Below the pieces are notes generated by a model that worked only from the letters and a program-made list of their open reading frames with translations, had not been told where the DNA came from and searched no databases. From contig JAFLKK010000005.1 in assembly GCA_019163375.1 (NCBI GenBank), positions 283,511 through 347,510 of the forward strand: a stretch of 64,000 nt of DNA. Direction: 5' to 3'. This stretch comes from Paludibacter sp. (lineage in GTDB: Bacteria > Bacteroidota > Bacteroidia > Bacteroidales > Paludibacteraceae). Positions 16,095 through 24,774 of this stretch are shown one piece after another. The position numbers were made by a program, and so were the translations under genes. Position 1 is the stretch's first letter. Every line of letters begins with the position of its first letter.

Positions 16095-17213
16095 CTAATT
16101 AAATCCTAACTTTCTCAGTTTTTCAAGCACCAAAGCATCCACATTCTTTGCATGAATGGTAAATGCCGGAAACTCCCTGCGTACGGGATAGTCACCACGT
16201 TGTTGTTCAAAGCTTTCTGTATCATTTCTAAAAACACGATCATCATTGCGGATATCGTAAGTGGCAAGAATTGCTGTTGAGATAATTTCTTGTTCTGTCA
16301 AACCAGCACCGTCAATTTCAAGAGTTGGATGTATAGGTACTTCAACCCCTTTGGGCTGCCAATTGTTCAGTCCGAGATTAAAAAAATCGCTAATTGCTTT
16401 CACACTCATTTGCGTTCCGGTAGCCTTTCCGTCTTTGGAATAGCCGGCGATATGAGGAGTTGCAATGGTGGTCAAAGATAACAATTCCAAATCAATTGCC
16501 GGTTCATTTTCCCAGCAATCGCATACGAAATCAGAAAGCAGACCATTTTTCAGAGCCGACTTTACTGCATTTGTTTCAACCACCTCGCCTCTGCACGAAT
16601 TCATCAGCACCGGTTTTTTCTTTAATTTTGAAAAGAAATCATCGTTTCCTAAATGAAAAGTAGCATCAGCACCTTTCATATTCAGCGGAACATGTAAGGT
16701 GATGATATCGGCCTGTTCCATTACTTGCTGCAGGCTCACAAACCCAGATGATCCTTCGGCCCGTTCGCGTGGAGGGTCATTGAGCAATACTTTCATGCCC
16801 AGTATCTGACACACATTGGCCACTTTACTGCCCACATTGCCTACTCCCACTACTCCGATACACAAATCTTTCAATTGTAGTTTCTTTGTTTCGGCCAGCA
16901 CAAATAATGTTGAAGCAATATATTGTTCTACCGATTTTGAATTACAGCCAGGAGCATTTGTCCAGCTTATTCCGGCAGCCTGACAATAATCTGTATCGAT
17001 ATGATCATAACCAATGGTAGCGGTAGCAATGAATTTTACGCTTGAACCGGCCAATAATTTTTCGTTGCAAATGGTACGTGTTCTCGTCACAATAGCATCG
17101 GCATCTTTCACTACTTCGGAGGTAGTTTTAGCTCCCGGCAAATAAATCACCTCTGCTACTTCTTCGAAAGCTCCCTGAATATAAGGAATTTTATCGTCTA
17201 TTATTATCTTCAT
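16095..17213 (-). CDS. pdxB: 4-phosphoerythronate dehydrogenase
   Basis: A 372-residue D-2-hydroxyacid dehydrogenase. The start MKIIIDDKIPYIQGAFE, the NAD-binding GVVGVGNVGSKVA and the catalytic set (Arg in NSCRGEVV, Glu in CWENEP, His in TPHIAGYS) are all seen, and the C-terminal extension after about residue 285 corresponds to the PdxB dimerisation domain, which separates it from simple phosphoglycerate dehydrogenases. It catalyses the second step of the DXP-dependent pyridoxal 5'-phosphate pathway, oxidising 4-phosphoerythronate. It sits between a Gfo/Idh oxidoreductase (22-base gap) and gnd, all on the - strand. Confidence 0.92.
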   Translation of the reverse strand: MKIIIDDKIPYIQGAFEEVAEVIYLPGAKTTSEVVKDADAIVTRTRTICNEKLLAGSSVKFIATATIGYDHIDTDYCQAAGISWTNAPGCNSKSVEQYIASTLFVLAETKKLQLKDLCIGVVGVGNVGSKVANVCQILGMKVLLNDPPRERAEGSSGFVSLQQVMEQADIITLHVPLNMKGADATFHLGNDDFFSKLKKKPVLMNSCRGEVVETNAVKSALKNGLLSDFVCDCWENEPAIDLELLSLTTIATPHIAGYSKDGKATGTQMSVKAISDFFNLGLNNWQPKGVEVPIHPTLEIDGAGLTEQEIISTAILATYDIRNDDRVFRNDTESFEQQRGDYPVRREFPAFTIHAKNVDALVLEKLRKLGFN

Positions 17214-17235
17214 TCTTTAGTAATCGTCAATATTT

Positions 17236-18222
17236 CTATTTACTATAATACGATTTTACAATCTCTTCTAACACGTAATTTGTTCTGGCTGCAGAATACA
17301 TAGTACTCACACAGTCATTTTTGCCCTGCAAGGCTCCTACTAATTGTTGTACAAGAAGGAATGATATATTTTCAGGATTTGTAAAACTGAATTTTTGTGT
17401 TCCCTCTTTGGTCGTTAATTCTACGTTTCCCAAATCAAAGCAAGAAAACTTTATCTTACCAGTCGTTCCATGTATTTCGATACTGTCCTCTTCTGATTTT
17501 TCATCAACAACAAAACACCAACTTCCACTCCCCACTACACCTGAATCAAACGAAAAAGCTGCAGAAACAGTATCTTCAGCCTTGTAATAACCGGCAATAT
17601 TACGGGCTACTCCATTCACTTTTGTAACAGGGCCAAATACAAAATCTAAAAAATCAAATTGATGTGAACCCAAATCATAGAAATGACCAGCTCCGGCAAT
17701 TTCCGGGTTCACATGCCAACTTTGCTTATCAGGAAATTTATCCCGTTCACCAAAAGCTTTATAAAGTTTAATATTGACTGTAAGCGGTTTGCCTATACGT
17801 CCGTTATCAACAAGTTCTTTTACTTTCAGAAAAGTCGGAAGTGTGCGACGGTAATATGCGACATGTAACGGCATGTCTGTTTCTTCGGAAACACGTATCA
17901 TTTCCATACATTCAGCATAATTCCGGGCCATCGGTTTTTCTACATAAACTGATTTTCCCGCCTTCATGGCCTCAATAGCATATAATGCATGTGAGTCGGG
18001 AGGTGTAGCTATGTAAACAGCATTAACCTCAGAGTCATTGATCAACTCGCTGGCATCTGAATAAAACTTCGAGACATTATGTCGTTGGGCATAATCCTGT
18101 GCTAAAGCAGCATTTCGACGCATTACAGCAACGAGTTTAGAATCTTCAACTTTATTGAATGCAGGTCCGCTTTTCAATTCAGTCACATTACCACAACCGA
18201 TGATTCCCCATTTTATTTCCAT
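17236..18222 (-). CDS. Gfo/Idh/MocA family oxidoreductase
   Basis: The frame could start at a TTG at 18225, but the ATG at 18222 directly after it is preferred (328 residues). The NAD(P)-binding loop is KWGIIGCGNVTE, the second conserved strand is VYIATPPDSHALYA, and EKPMARN carries the conserved EKP catalytic Lys. The C-terminal domain starts around residue 125 and contains the H-F-Y-D-L-G-S-H segment with the likely active-site His. Family members oxidise or reduce sugars, inositols and related polyols with NAD(P). It starts 12 bases after the LarA-family gene, so the two are probably cotranscribed and may act on the same sugar acid. The substrate is unknown. Confidence 0.9.
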   Translation of the reverse strand: MEIKWGIIGCGNVTELKSGPAFNKVEDSKLVAVMRRNAALAQDYAQRHNVSKFYSDASELINDSEVNAVYIATPPDSHALYAIEAMKAGKSVYVEKPMARNYAECMEMIRVSEETDMPLHVAYYRRTLPTFLKVKELVDNGRIGKPLTVNIKLYKAFGERDKFPDKQSWHVNPEIAGAGHFYDLGSHQFDFLDFVFGPVTKVNGVARNIAGYYKAEDTVSAAFSFDSGVVGSGSWCFVVDEKSEEDSIEIHGTTGKIKFSCFDLGNVELTTKEGTQKFSFTNPENISFLLVQQLVGALQGKNDCVSTMYSAARTNYVLEEIVKSYYSK

Positions 18223-18237
18223 CAACCTTTCAAAAAT

Positions 18238-19527
18238 TTAATATTTAAACCTATCCTTAAATGCCCACAAGCCCAATGCAGGATTGGAAATATAGAATAT
18301 CTCTTCGCCATCGGCCATAGTGTTATACCCATCGCGAAGGGTTTCAGGATTGTATTTTGCAGTTACTTCTTCAATATCGGCATAGTTGAAACCCACACTT
18401 TCAATTTCTTTTCGGGTAAGATTATCGGCTCCTTTTCCCGGACAATAAGTAATGTTGAAACGACCTTCGGACGAACCATGAATTAAATGCGCTGCCGCAC
18501 TTAAATTGTCTCGAAGTTCTTCATTTTCATCACAGGCTTTCAGGGTTGCAGGTGTTCCAAAATAACCGTATTTCCGAATCAAACGATCAATCTCTTTATC
18601 TTCGCCAAATTCTTTCAATGCCGGGGCTAAAACGATCAATTCGCCTCCATTATCAATAGCCATACGGGTGCGGTAAATGGATTTATTGCCAAGCCAGGTG
18701 CTTTTAAATTCCGTTGGATCAAGATAAACAACCACTTTCGTAAGTGGTTTATCCAGCATTTCGAAGTTAACCAACAAAGCTAGCTTAGCTGCTTTATCAA
18801 ACACTTCAAAATCATCTCCAATAAACAAGCCGCGACATTTTATTTTTCCATCCGTTTTATCCAACCCAACTACCGTTTGCACATAAACAATTGGCATATG
18901 GTTGGTAAAATGATCTGATGCATAATTAAAAATACGACGAACCGGCGTATCAGCATGTCCCATCATTCGTTCCATGCCATAAGCAGCACCCACAAAGTGA
19001 CTTTTATTGATGCCTTCTACCCCACCGGTGCCAACAAAAACGTTCTTGTTATAATTGGCCATTCCCACCACTTCGTGAGGTACAACCTGCCCAATGGATA
19101 GAATTAAGTCAAAATTGCCATCCAAAAGTAGTTTATTTACCTGAGCCGGCCAAGGAAATTCGACAGCACCTTCCGAAACTTCTTTTACAAATTCGGCAGG
19201 AACAGTTCCTACTGTCACCACATCATTGCGCCAATCGTGTTCGCGAATAAGCGAGGCGGGTAGCGTTCCGAACATATGAGCTATTTGAGCATCGGTCATG
19301 GGACTGTGCGTACCCAAAGCAGGCAACACATCGGTTAAAGCGCTACCAAAGTACTGCCATGTGAATTCAGTAAGTTCACCCGCACGGCTGGGCAAGCGGG
19401 TATAATCAGGGGGGATAGCAAGAACTTTATGTATCTTACCAATTTTATCTAATGCTTCAAAAAGACCTTTTTTTAAATCTTCGGCATTCAGTTCGTGGTT
19501 TATTGAACCTATTTCGTAGTAAAGCAT
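18238..19527 (-). CDS. LarA family (nickel-pincer) racemase/epimerase-like protein
   Basis: A 429-residue lactate-racemase-domain protein. The DYTR segment (41-44), His74 (in GTHSPM), His151 (in VVPHEVVG), Lys161 (in NYNKNVFVG) and His177 (in NKSHFVGA) match, by motif order, the LarA residues that act in proton transfer and hold the nickel-pincer nucleotide cofactor (the Lys by covalent link). Lactate racemase moves a hydride at C2 of a 2-hydroxy acid; relatives act on malate, gluconate and others. The genes for cofactor synthesis (larB, larC, larE) are not here. The placement in a uronate operon, next to a Gfo/Idh protein, suggests a sugar-acid substrate (inference). Confidence 0.85.
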   Translation of the reverse strand: MLYYEIGSINHELNAEDLKKGLFEALDKIGKIHKVLAIPPDYTRLPSRAGELTEFTWQYFGSALTDVLPALGTHSPMTDAQIAHMFGTLPASLIREHDWRNDVVTVGTVPAEFVKEVSEGAVEFPWPAQVNKLLLDGNFDLILSIGQVVPHEVVGMANYNKNVFVGTGGVEGINKSHFVGAAYGMERMMGHADTPVRRIFNYASDHFTNHMPIVYVQTVVGLDKTDGKIKCRGLFIGDDFEVFDKAAKLALLVNFEMLDKPLTKVVVYLDPTEFKSTWLGNKSIYRTRMAIDNGGELIVLAPALKEFGEDKEIDRLIRKYGYFGTPATLKACDENEELRDNLSAAAHLIHGSSEGRFNITYCPGKGADNLTRKEIESVGFNYADIEEVTAKYNPETLRDGYNTMADGEEIFYISNPALGLWAFKDRFKY

Positions 19528-19548
19528 GATTTTGAGATTTACGATTTA

Positions 19549-19569
19549 TTCATTTACGATTTACTATTT
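19549..19569. repeat. Left 21-bp inverted repeat flanking the four-helix-bundle gene
   Basis: It begins TTCATTTACGATTTAC and is the exact reverse complement of 20027-20047. A partial copy of the same sequence lies immediately to its left (GATTTACGATTTA), and a looser one occurs near 22458. Confidence 0.88.
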
Positions 19570-19652
19570 AAAACAAAAACGATTCATCTGTATGTAACAG
19601 AACCTGTTTTATTGCTGAATAGTCAAATCAATAACTAAAATGAAAATCGGAC

Positions 19653-20021
19653 TTATTTGTTTACAGAATTCAGTTTTTTCTTCATTGTAATGATTGAACT
19701 AACAATAATTTTCAACAACTCTTGATTTTCATTCATCAAATCTTTGAGCAATTGCTCTTTGATTAAACCCGATTCTACAATTAGTTCTAACCAATAAAGT
19801 GTTTCATCCAATTCTTCTTCTACCATTTTCAACTTATTTAGGAAGTCTTTATCTGATTTACCTAAACAAGCTGAACGATAGTTTGCTCCGGGAGATGTTC
19901 CCGAGCGAATAATTTGGTTACCCAACGTTCGTCCGGTAACATTATTAGGTAAACTTTCTGAAAGCTTTATAATCCTCAGAGCGAATTCTTTCAATCTCCT
20001 TTTTAGTTCATCTGTTGTCAT
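19653..20021 (-). CDS. Four-helix bundle protein (23S rRNA-IVS type, TIGR02436)
   Basis: A 122-residue, all-helical, charged protein. The segments LSESLPNN, the G-N-Q-I-I-R-S-G-T-S-P-G-A-N-Y-R turn and EELDETLYWLELI are the family's conserved parts. Members are found inside 23S rRNA intervening sequences but also, as here, as dispersed stand-alone genes in Bacteroidetes; related bundles act as accessory proteins of diversity-generating retroelements. No reverse transcriptase is present nearby. The gene splits the operon between kdgK and the LarA-family gene and is bounded by perfect 21-bp inverted repeats, so it looks like an insertion. Molecular function is unknown. Confidence 0.88.
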   Translation of the reverse strand: MTTDELKRRLKEFALRIIKLSESLPNNVTGRTLGNQIIRSGTSPGANYRSACLGKSDKDFLNKLKMVEEELDETLYWLELIVESGLIKEQLLKDLMNENQELLKIIVSSIITMKKKLNSVNK

Positions 20022-20026
20022 ACCTA

Positions 20027-20047
20027 AAATAGTAAATCGTAAATGAA
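20027..20047. repeat. Right 21-bp inverted repeat flanking the four-helix-bundle gene
   Basis: Exact reverse complement of 19549-19569; it lies between the kdgK stop codon and the four-helix-bundle start codon, 6 bases before the latter. Confidence 0.88.
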
Positions 20048-20064
20048 GAAATTGTCACTGAATT

Positions 20065-21144
20065 TTATCGCTTCACTCTCGCATTTCCGCCCCAAATACT
20101 CCATACTTGTTCTTCATCTGCAGGCTGTGCGTAGTCGGTTAGGAAAGTGGTGGCTAATGCACCCGAAGCCCAACCAAATTGAGCCCATTTTTCTGATTCC
20201 CAACCTTTCATAATGGCATAAAGCATACCACCCACAAAACCATCACCACCACCAATACGGTCGAGCACGTTTATTTTACGGGGTTCGATAACTGTCCAGG
20301 TTTCACCATCGAGCATAATAGCACCCCAGAGATGTTCATTGGTGCTGATCACCTGACGCAAAGTCGTGGCATAAACCGATGCATTGGGGAAAGCTTCTTT
20401 CACACGGCCAATCATGCCTTTGAATCCATCAATTTCAGCTTCTATACCTTTTCCGCCGGCTTCCGGTCCTTCAATTCCTAAGCAGAGTTGAAAATCTTCT
20501 TCATTGCCAATTAAAATATCAGAAACCGAAGCTATTTCAGTAAATATATCACGTAATTCCTGATCACGTCCTTTCCAGAACGAAGCGCGGTAATTTAAAT
20601 CGAACGAGATGCGTGTTCCGTTTTTCTTTGCGAAACGGGCTAATTGCAGGCAAAATTCGCTTGTTTCGGGCGATAATGCTCCAATTAAACCGGATAAATG
20701 TAAAATTTGAACCCCTTCTTTTGCAAAGATACGATCCAAATCAAAATCTTTTACGTTCAATGTGCGTCCTACTTCACCGGCACGGTCGTTCAACACACGT
20801 GGACCGCGTGAACCGTAGCCACTATCGGCGATATTAAACTGATGACGATACCCCCATGGATCACCTTGCTCAACTTCAACACCTTCGTAGTCCAAATTAC
20901 GACTACGTAAGTCACTTTTAATCATTTGTGCAATGGGGCTATCTTTTACGAAAGTAGTCAACACTTTTACGGGAAGTCCTAAATAAGAGGAAATACTTGC
21001 CACATTTGTTTCGGCACTCGAAACCTCCATTTGGAATAATTTGCTGCTATGAACAGGTTGTCCGTTTACGGGAGTAATGCGAACTCCCATGCTGGTAGCT
21101 ACCAATAAAGAGTACGCACAATTTTGTTTTAATTCAATGCTCAT
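20065..21144 (-). CDS. kdgK: 2-dehydro-3-deoxygluconate (KDG) kinase, PfkB family
   Basis: The frame opens at 21177, but the ATG at 21144 (MSIELKQNCAYSLLVATSMG) is chosen, giving 359 residues. The C-terminal PfkB signature appears as DRIGGGDGFVGG, with the catalytic Asp in GGGD (GAGD in most members); the N-terminal strand and a GG pair typical of ribokinase are degenerate, as in Bacteroidales KDG kinases. The segment FDLNYRASFWKG is also typical. The predicted reaction is ATP-dependent phosphorylation of KDG to KDPG, where all branches of this locus converge. The KDPG aldolase is not in the window. It follows uxuA by 122 bases. Confidence 0.88.
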   Translation of the reverse strand: MSIELKQNCAYSLLVATSMGVRITPVNGQPVHSSKLFQMEVSSAETNVASISSYLGLPVKVLTTFVKDSPIAQMIKSDLRSRNLDYEGVEVEQGDPWGYRHQFNIADSGYGSRGPRVLNDRAGEVGRTLNVKDFDLDRIFAKEGVQILHLSGLIGALSPETSEFCLQLARFAKKNGTRISFDLNYRASFWKGRDQELRDIFTEIASVSDILIGNEEDFQLCLGIEGPEAGGKGIEAEIDGFKGMIGRVKEAFPNASVYATTLRQVISTNEHLWGAIMLDGETWTVIEPRKINVLDRIGGGDGFVGGMLYAIMKGWESEKWAQFGWASGALATTFLTDYAQPADEEQVWSIWGGNARVKR

Positions 21145-21266
21145 GATATTAGATTTAAAGCACTCTATTTCCTCCATTGGCTAACGGAAGAAATAGAGTT
21201 GCCAGATTATAATTTTTATTCAAATACATTGTCTTAAAGTCCCCAAAAACAGGAGATTTAAAAGGA

Positions 21267-22436
21267 CTAAAACAATGTTCTCGAGATACCTAATTCCAGA
21301 CCTCTTAGTTCAGCCATTCCTCTAAGCATTCCGATACCGGAGTATCCCGGATTTGTTTTTTTGTGCAAATCGTCCAACATTTGATGTCCGTGATCGGGAC
21401 GCATTGGAATATTGCGTTTATAAGTATACTGAACAACCAGCAAAGCTTTCATTGCTTCGTACATATCTACGTCGCCCTCCAGGTGATTGTCTTCGTAAAA
21501 ATCACCATCCTCGTTGCGACGGGTGCTACGGAAATGAACATAATACAAACGTTCGCCAAATTCGCGTAACATCGACGTCAAATCATTTACCGACGAAACA
21601 CCAAACGAACCGGTGCACAAACAAATTCCGTTAGATAAACTAGGAACAGCAGTAAAAAGTTTACGAACATCTTCGGCAGTACTCAAAATTCTTGGCAGTC
21701 CGAGGATAGAACGCGGAGGATCATCAGGGTGAATGGCCATTTGTACTCCCACCTCATCGGCTACCGTTGTAATTTCGTTGATAAAATAAAATAAGTTATT
21801 ACGCAATTGATCATCGGTAATTCCATCGTAGGTGTCAAGAGCTTTTTGGAATTGCTCAATAGTAAAGCTTTCCTCAGCTCCCGGCAAACCGGCAATCATA
21901 TTGCGAACAAGCGTTTCCTTTTCTTCTTCAGTCATGCCATCAAATCGGGCTTTGGCTTTAGAGATTTGCTCAACGGTGTAATCCTTTTCAGCATTTGGAC
22001 GTTTCAATAAATATAAATCGAACGCCACAAAAGCCGCCATTTCAAAACGCAATGCTTTAGATCTGTCGGGCATGGTGTAAGCCAAATCGGTACGTGTCCA
22101 GTCGAGAATAGGCATAAAATTGTAGGTCACAATGAAAATACCACATTCAGCCAGGTTACGAACGGTTTGTTTGTAATTATCAATATACTGTTTGTAGTTC
22201 CCGGTGCGTTTTTTAATGTCCTCGTGTACCGGAACACTTTCCACCACCGACCAAATTAAGCCTGCTTCAGCAATTATTTTCTTCCGATACTTAATGGCTT
22301 CTATTGGCCATACTTCCCCGTTGGGGATCTGGTGTAATGCCGTAACAATGTCGGTTGCACCTGCTTGACGAATGTCCCAAAGTGATACAGGATCATTCGG
22401 CCCGTACCATCTCCATGATTGTTTACATAAATACAT
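21267..22436 (-). CDS. uxuA: Mannonate dehydratase
   Basis: A 389-residue TIM-barrel enzyme, the usual UxuA length. The beginning ([21 protein letters not shown]) and the segments [14 protein letters not shown] and [18 protein letters not shown] are the conserved parts; the His and Asp of HPDDPP and Cys/His residues further on ([24 protein letters not shown]) are the expected metal and substrate ligands. It dehydrates D-mannonate to KDG with Fe2+ or Mn2+. It lies downstream of the SDR-type reductase that should supply mannonate and upstream of kdgK, in pathway order. Confidence 0.96.
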   Translation of the reverse strand: MYLCKQSWRWYGPNDPVSLWDIRQAGATDIVTALHQIPNGEVWPIEAIKYRKKIIAEAGLIWSVVESVPVHEDIKKRTGNYKQYIDNYKQTVRNLAECGIFIVTYNFMPILDWTRTDLAYTMPDRSKALRFEMAAFVAFDLYLLKRPNAEKDYTVEQISKAKARFDGMTEEEKETLVRNMIAGLPGAEESFTIEQFQKALDTYDGITDDQLRNNLFYFINEITTVADEVGVQMAIHPDDPPRSILGLPRILSTAEDVRKLFTAVPSLSNGICLCTGSFGVSSVNDLTSMLREFGERLYYVHFRSTRRNEDGDFYEDNHLEGDVDMYEAMKALLVVQYTYKRNIPMRPDHGHQMLDDLHKKTNPGYSGIGMLRGMAELRGLELGISRTLF

Positions 22437-22548
22437 AATCTTATTTTCTATTTTTTAATTTACAATTTACTATTTGTGTAGTAAAAAAATACGAATACCT
22501 TTTATCTGTATTCTCTTGTCTTTATTCTTTTGTCTTTGCTCTTTTTTC

Positions 22549-23361
22549 TTAAATACAAAAAGCATCAAATCCACCATCAATAACCGTAAGTGTTCCGGTT
22601 ACAAATTTAGATGCATCGCTGGCTAACCAGTGTAACGTCCCAAGCAATTCTTCAGGTTCGCCAAAACGACCGAAAGGTGTGTGTGCTAGAATAGTATTTC
22701 CTCTGGCGGTAAATGTTCCATCGGTATTGGTCAACAATGCACGGTTTTGCTCCGAAATAAAAAAGCCCGGTGCCATTGCATTTACACGCAAACCTTCTCC
22801 ATATTTTGTTGCCAGTTCAATGGCTAAGTATTTGGTAAAATTAGTAACTGCCGCTTTAGCAGCACCGTAACCAACTACGCGGGTCAACGGGCGAAGTGCA
22901 GATTCTGAAGAGATATTGATAATGTTGCCTTGTTTTTGTTCTACCATCACTTTAGCAAAAACCATGGTAGGAATAACGGTACCAAACAAATTCAAATCAA
23001 CTACTTTTTTAAAAGCATCAACATCTAAATCGAAAATTGTTTTATCCGGTCCGATGGTGGCGCCCGGCATATTTCCACCTGCTCCATTTACAAGTACATC
23101 GATGCGACCATATTTTGCCACAATATCAACAGCGTTTTGTTCCAACACGGCCTTGTCATTTACATCCGACTGTAAAAACAAAGCTTCATGTCCCTTCGCT
23201 TTTATATTTTCAACAAAACTTTCGCCGTGTTCTTTATTTCTGGCAAGCACAACCACTTTTGCACCTTGTTCAGCCATGTATTCAGCCATTTTTCCGCAAA
23301 GTACTCCGGTTCCTCCGGTAATAACTACCACTTTGTCTTTTATATCAAAAAGGTTTTTCAT
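22549..23361 (-). CDS. SDR-type D-mannonate oxidoreductase (fructuronate reductase)
   Basis: A 270-residue classical short-chain dehydrogenase: TGGTGVLCG for the dinucleotide, NGAGG, the catalytic Ser in ISSESA, and YGAAK for the Tyr/Lys pair. Bacteroidetes and Bacillus uronate clusters use an SDR of this kind in place of the E. coli UxuB, which belongs to the mannitol-dehydrogenase family, so the assignment comes largely from context: uxaE precedes it and uxuA follows it. The expected reaction is NAD(P)H-dependent reduction of D-fructuronate to D-mannonate. Another sugar-acid dehydrogenase role cannot be excluded from sequence alone. Confidence 0.85.
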   Translation of the reverse strand: MKNLFDIKDKVVVITGGTGVLCGKMAEYMAEQGAKVVVLARNKEHGESFVENIKAKGHEALFLQSDVNDKAVLEQNAVDIVAKYGRIDVLVNGAGGNMPGATIGPDKTIFDLDVDAFKKVVDLNLFGTVIPTMVFAKVMVEQKQGNIINISSESALRPLTRVVGYGAAKAAVTNFTKYLAIELATKYGEGLRVNAMAPGFFISEQNRALLTNTDGTFTARGNTILAHTPFGRFGEPEELLGTLHWLASDASKFVTGTLTVIDGGFDAFCI

Positions 23362-23418
23362 TTCACAGATTTTTTATATTCCCGGCCTCCATCAATTGAC
23401 GAAGACCGGGGATTATAT

Positions 23419-24666
23419 TTATAAATTAAACAAGCGTTTTAGATGACGATCGTAGATATTTTCTTCTACGCATGCTCCAACTACGTCAGCATATTTATCG
23501 AGCAAGCTGGTATAAGTTACACCTAGTTCGGCAGCAACTTTATAGGCCACGTGAATCAATTGACGGAAATTCGGATTATAATCAGGATGTCCAGGAATAT
23601 GCCGCAATGTATTGGCGAACTTATCGCTACTCCAGCTGTTTACTTCAACTACCGAAGGAAGTTTTGATTCATCGATATCAATTACATCGGCGTAGGGTGC
23701 ACATAACTCATCTTTCCTACCAAGTGAATTGGCATAAATCTGTTTTGCCAACACAAGTCCATCACCACCGGCAACAGCCAGTCCGATAACTTCTTCGAGC
23801 CAGGTGGTTCCTGCTGTTTTTACGTGTAATCCCTTGTCGTGTTTAAGAATGACAGCAGCCATTATCGGATAAATGGAGAATTTATCACTTCCGGAGTGTA
23901 CGCTTAATTTAATTTCGGCAGGAAGCCCAAATTCTTTGACACAATAATCAAGCACCAATACATCTTCTTCAAATTCTTTGGCAAATTGATCTAAATCGCC
24001 GGTATAATCTACTCCTTTGTTGAAACGTCCTGTAAATTTTGGTGCAATTGTCTGAACGGGCACCCCTTTATCGGCTAACATTTTCAGAATAAATAATAAC
24101 TCAACCGGAGTCTGCGGACTTTCAACCTCGTCCATCGAAACTTCAGTAACAAAATTTTCAGCGCCTTTTTCTTCTTTCAGAAAAGTATAAATTTCAGCAG
24201 CTTGTTTGGTGGCGGCTAAAAATTTAGAGGCAATTTTACGCAATAATTCATCAGTAACAACTAAAGGATGTCCAATTCCCGGAACTTTTAAGTCCCCGAT
24301 ATAGTTGGCACAAGAAGCCACAAAAGCGTTCACATCTTCCGGACTACTTTCCTTACCTATAAATGAAGCCACATCCAAAGTAAAGAAGTCAGCAGTGGCA
24401 ACAAAAGGTGCCACTGTTGACAAATTTATATGATCGGCATCAACAAAATATTTTCCAACAAAACCCAATTTAGCTACTGCTGCATCGGCTTCTTTGCGGA
24501 CATCCGCCGGATGAGAATGAACATAGATATGTTCACGATTCGATTTATTCCAAACGGGGCAAATATCCAAACCTGATTGGTTTGCTTTTACAATTGCCCT
24601 TAATTGCGCAACACCTTGATGAGAAAACCTGTCGCCAAGTCCAATACTGAATTTTCCTAATTTCAT
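23419..24666 (-). CDS. uxaE: Tagaturonate epimerase
   Basis: A 415-residue protein of the UxaE family. The opening GKFSIGLGDRFSHQG, the segments DADHINLSTVAPFV, APKFTGRFNKGVDYTGD and KLSVHSGSDKFSIYP, and the C-terminal NPNFRQLIHVAYKVAAE are characteristic; several His and Asp residues there are likely metal and catalytic residues. UxaE interconverts D-tagaturonate and D-fructuronate, joining the galacturonate and glucuronate branches. In this locus it stands between uxaA and the SDR reductase, so either branch can drain through altronate or mannonate. The ATG at 24666 gives the usual start. Confidence 0.92.
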   Translation of the reverse strand: MKLGKFSIGLGDRFSHQGVAQLRAIVKANQSGLDICPVWNKSNREHIYVHSHPADVRKEADAAVAKLGFVGKYFVDADHINLSTVAPFVATADFFTLDVASFIGKESSPEDVNAFVASCANYIGDLKVPGIGHPLVVTDELLRKIASKFLAATKQAAEIYTFLKEEKGAENFVTEVSMDEVESPQTPVELLFILKMLADKGVPVQTIAPKFTGRFNKGVDYTGDLDQFAKEFEEDVLVLDYCVKEFGLPAEIKLSVHSGSDKFSIYPIMAAVILKHDKGLHVKTAGTTWLEEVIGLAVAGGDGLVLAKQIYANSLGRKDELCAPYADVIDIDESKLPSVVEVNSWSSDKFANTLRHIPGHPDYNPNFRQLIHVAYKVAAELGVTYTSLLDKYADVVGACVEENIYDRHLKRLFNL

Positions 24667-24774
24667 GATAAAAAAATTAATTGGTTAATATATAGCAGTT
24701 CAAATCATTTAAATCAAAAAAGTGTGTAAGCAATAGAACGTTTGAAAATAGTTAGTCGAAAAAGATACTCGTTA

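Noticed and set aside
19653-20021. Accessory protein of a diversity-generating retroelement
   Set aside because: No reverse transcriptase, template repeat or variable repeat is visible around it; only the four-helix-bundle fold is shared.
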